From positions 1 through 32,505 of the forward strand of contig NZ_JABGCL010000039.1 of the NCBI RefSeq assembly GCF_019800005.1: DNA of 32,505 bases, in the 5' to 3' direction. Of the stretch, positions 31,829 to 32,505 are shown piece by piece (positions within the stretch are counted from its first letter, which is position 1; each line of letters begins with the position of its first letter). The stretch is from Geminicoccus harenae (GTDB lineage Bacteria > Pseudomonadota > Alphaproteobacteria > Geminicoccales > Geminicoccaceae). Made by a program: the position numbers and the translations under genes. Under the pieces are notes generated by a model. The model was given only the letters and a program-made list of their open reading frames with translations, ran no database searches and was not told the DNA's origin.

Positions 31829-32401
31829 ATGGCATCGATCTCGCTCCATCCTGCCATCGACCAGGGGATCCGGCAGGGCACCACGGATTTCGCGGGCGGC
31901 ACGCTGGTCTGCGCCTGCACCGACCGTCCGGTCACCGTCCGGATCAACTCCCAGGTCCTGCACAACCATGCCTGCGGCTGCACCAAATGCTGGAAGCCGG
32001 CCGGCGCCATGTTCTCGATCGTGGGCGTGGTCCCGGCGGACAAGGTCGAGGTCACCGCGAACGGCGACAAGCTCAAGGTGGTCGACAGCTCGGCGCTGAT
32101 CCAGCGCTATGCCTGCACCGCCTGCGGCGTGCACCTGTACGGGCCGATCGAGAAGGAGCATGCCTTCAAGGGCCTGGCCTTCATCCATACCGAGCGCTCC
32201 ACCGACCCGGGCTGGGCAGCGCCCGAGTTCGCCGCGTTCGTTTCCTCCGTGATCGAATCCGGTACGAGGCCGAGCGACATGCCGGCCGTGCGCGCCCGGC
32301 TGAAGGAAGTGGGGCTCGAGCCCTATGACTGCCTGTCGCCGCCGCTGATGGATGCGCTGGCGGCCTATGCGGCCCGCAAGGCCGGCACGCTGCGCGAGTA
32401 A
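31829..32401 (+). CDS. gfa: S-(hydroxymethyl)glutathione synthase (glutathione-dependent formaldehyde-activating enzyme)
   Basis: This 190-residue cytoplasmic zinc protein promotes the condensation of formaldehyde with glutathione, the first step of glutathione-linked formaldehyde oxidation. All the Cys expected for the two zinc sites are present: Cys28/Cys30 (CAC), Cys49-x-Cys51-x2-Cys54 (HACGCTKCWKPAG) and Cys96/Cys99 (YACTACGVHLYG). The length matches the family. The ribosome site AGGGAG lies about 7 nt before the ATG. With xoxFGJ nearby, it would handle the formaldehyde made from methanol. The downstream dehydrogenase of this route is not visible in the window. Confidence 0.93.
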   Translation: MASISLHPAIDQGIRQGTTDFAGGTLVCACTDRPVTVRINSQVLHNHACGCTKCWKPAGAMFSIVGVVPADKVEVTANGDKLKVVDSSALIQRYACTACGVHLYGPIEKEHAFKGLAFIHTERSTDPGWAAPEFAAFVSSVIESGTRPSDMPAVRARLKEVGLEPYDCLSPPLMDALAAYAARKAGTLRE

Positions 32402-32412
32402 GCGATCCAGGG

Positions 32413-32436
32413 CGGCGGCCGCCGGGCCGCCGCCTC
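32413..32436. terminator. Bidirectional terminator hairpin between gfa and the right-edge gene
   Basis: GGCGGCGGCC and GGCCGCCGCC form a perfect 10-bp stem with a 4-nt loop, 11 nt after the gfa stop and 4 nt past the stop of the convergent right-edge gene. It can serve both transcripts. Confidence 0.65.
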
Positions 32437-32440
32437 CCTC

Positions 32441-32505
32441 ACCCCACCGTTTCCGGCGCGCGCTTCATCTCGCGGTAGCGGTAGCCTTCCTCTTGGCCCT
32501 GATCG
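32441..32505 (-). CDS. C-terminal fragment of an unrecognised protein at the right edge
   Basis: Only the last 21 residues are in the window (QEEGYRYREMKRAPETVG and the residues just before), ending in TGA next to the hairpin. The frame has coding-like codon use. The fragment is too short to assign a family. Confidence 0.5.

Overview
The window is GC-rich and compact. It has Tat-type signal peptides, an XoxF methanol dehydrogenase cluster, a glutathione-linked formaldehyde gene, and short GC-rich palindromic repeats like those common in alphaproteobacterial genomes. I infer an alphaproteobacterium (Rhodospirillales or Geminicoccaceae-like would fit, but the taxon is a guess). No rRNA, tRNA or CRISPR array was seen.

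Layout. Positions 1-174 hold the tail of an unrecognised gene followed by a strong terminator. Positions 366-1455 hold a dead IS481-family transposase interrupted by three short inserts, at least two of them palindromic repeats of one family. Positions 1515-6297 (minus strand) hold an SCO1-like copper protein, a Tat-exported multicopper oxidase, an unknown secreted protein and a membrane-anchored short-chain dehydrogenase. An AT-rich putative control region lies upstream of this run. Positions 6733-7722 (minus) encode an aldo/keto reductase. Divergent from it, 8006-13811 (plus) form a sugar ABC operon (binding protein, RbsA-type double ATPase, RbsC-type permease) that ends in a large M14-like metallopeptidase-related protein overlapping the permease stop. 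Positions 13720-22725 (minus) form a tight three-gene unit: a LysM/FecR/Ig-like exported protein, a 1619-residue protein with about 15 PKD domains, and a membrane class III adenylate cyclase. An approximately 850-base gene-free stretch then precedes xoxF-xoxG-xoxJ (23578-26859, plus). A convergent NitT/TauT/SsuABC-type transporter (26888-29548, minus), a GH13 alpha-glucosidase (29678-31288, plus), a small secreted Cys-containing protein (31285-31644, minus) and a glutathione-dependent formaldehyde-activating enzyme (31829-32401, plus) follow. The last 65 bases are the tail of another minus-strand gene.

How the genes work together. XoxF would oxidise methanol to formaldehyde in the periplasm using PQQ and a lanthanide and pass electrons to XoxG. 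Gfa near the right end would help condense formaldehyde with glutathione, so the right third suggests methylotrophic or auxiliary C1 metabolism. The sugar ABC operon, the aldo/keto reductase and the GH13 enzyme point to carbohydrate use. The multicopper oxidase and its SCO-like neighbour look like a copper-dependent periplasmic oxidation module. The most unusual unit is the LysM-FecR / PKD-array / adenylate cyclase operon. Its composition suggests an envelope or extracellular-matrix sensing system that reports through cAMP; this is inference from domains and gene order only.
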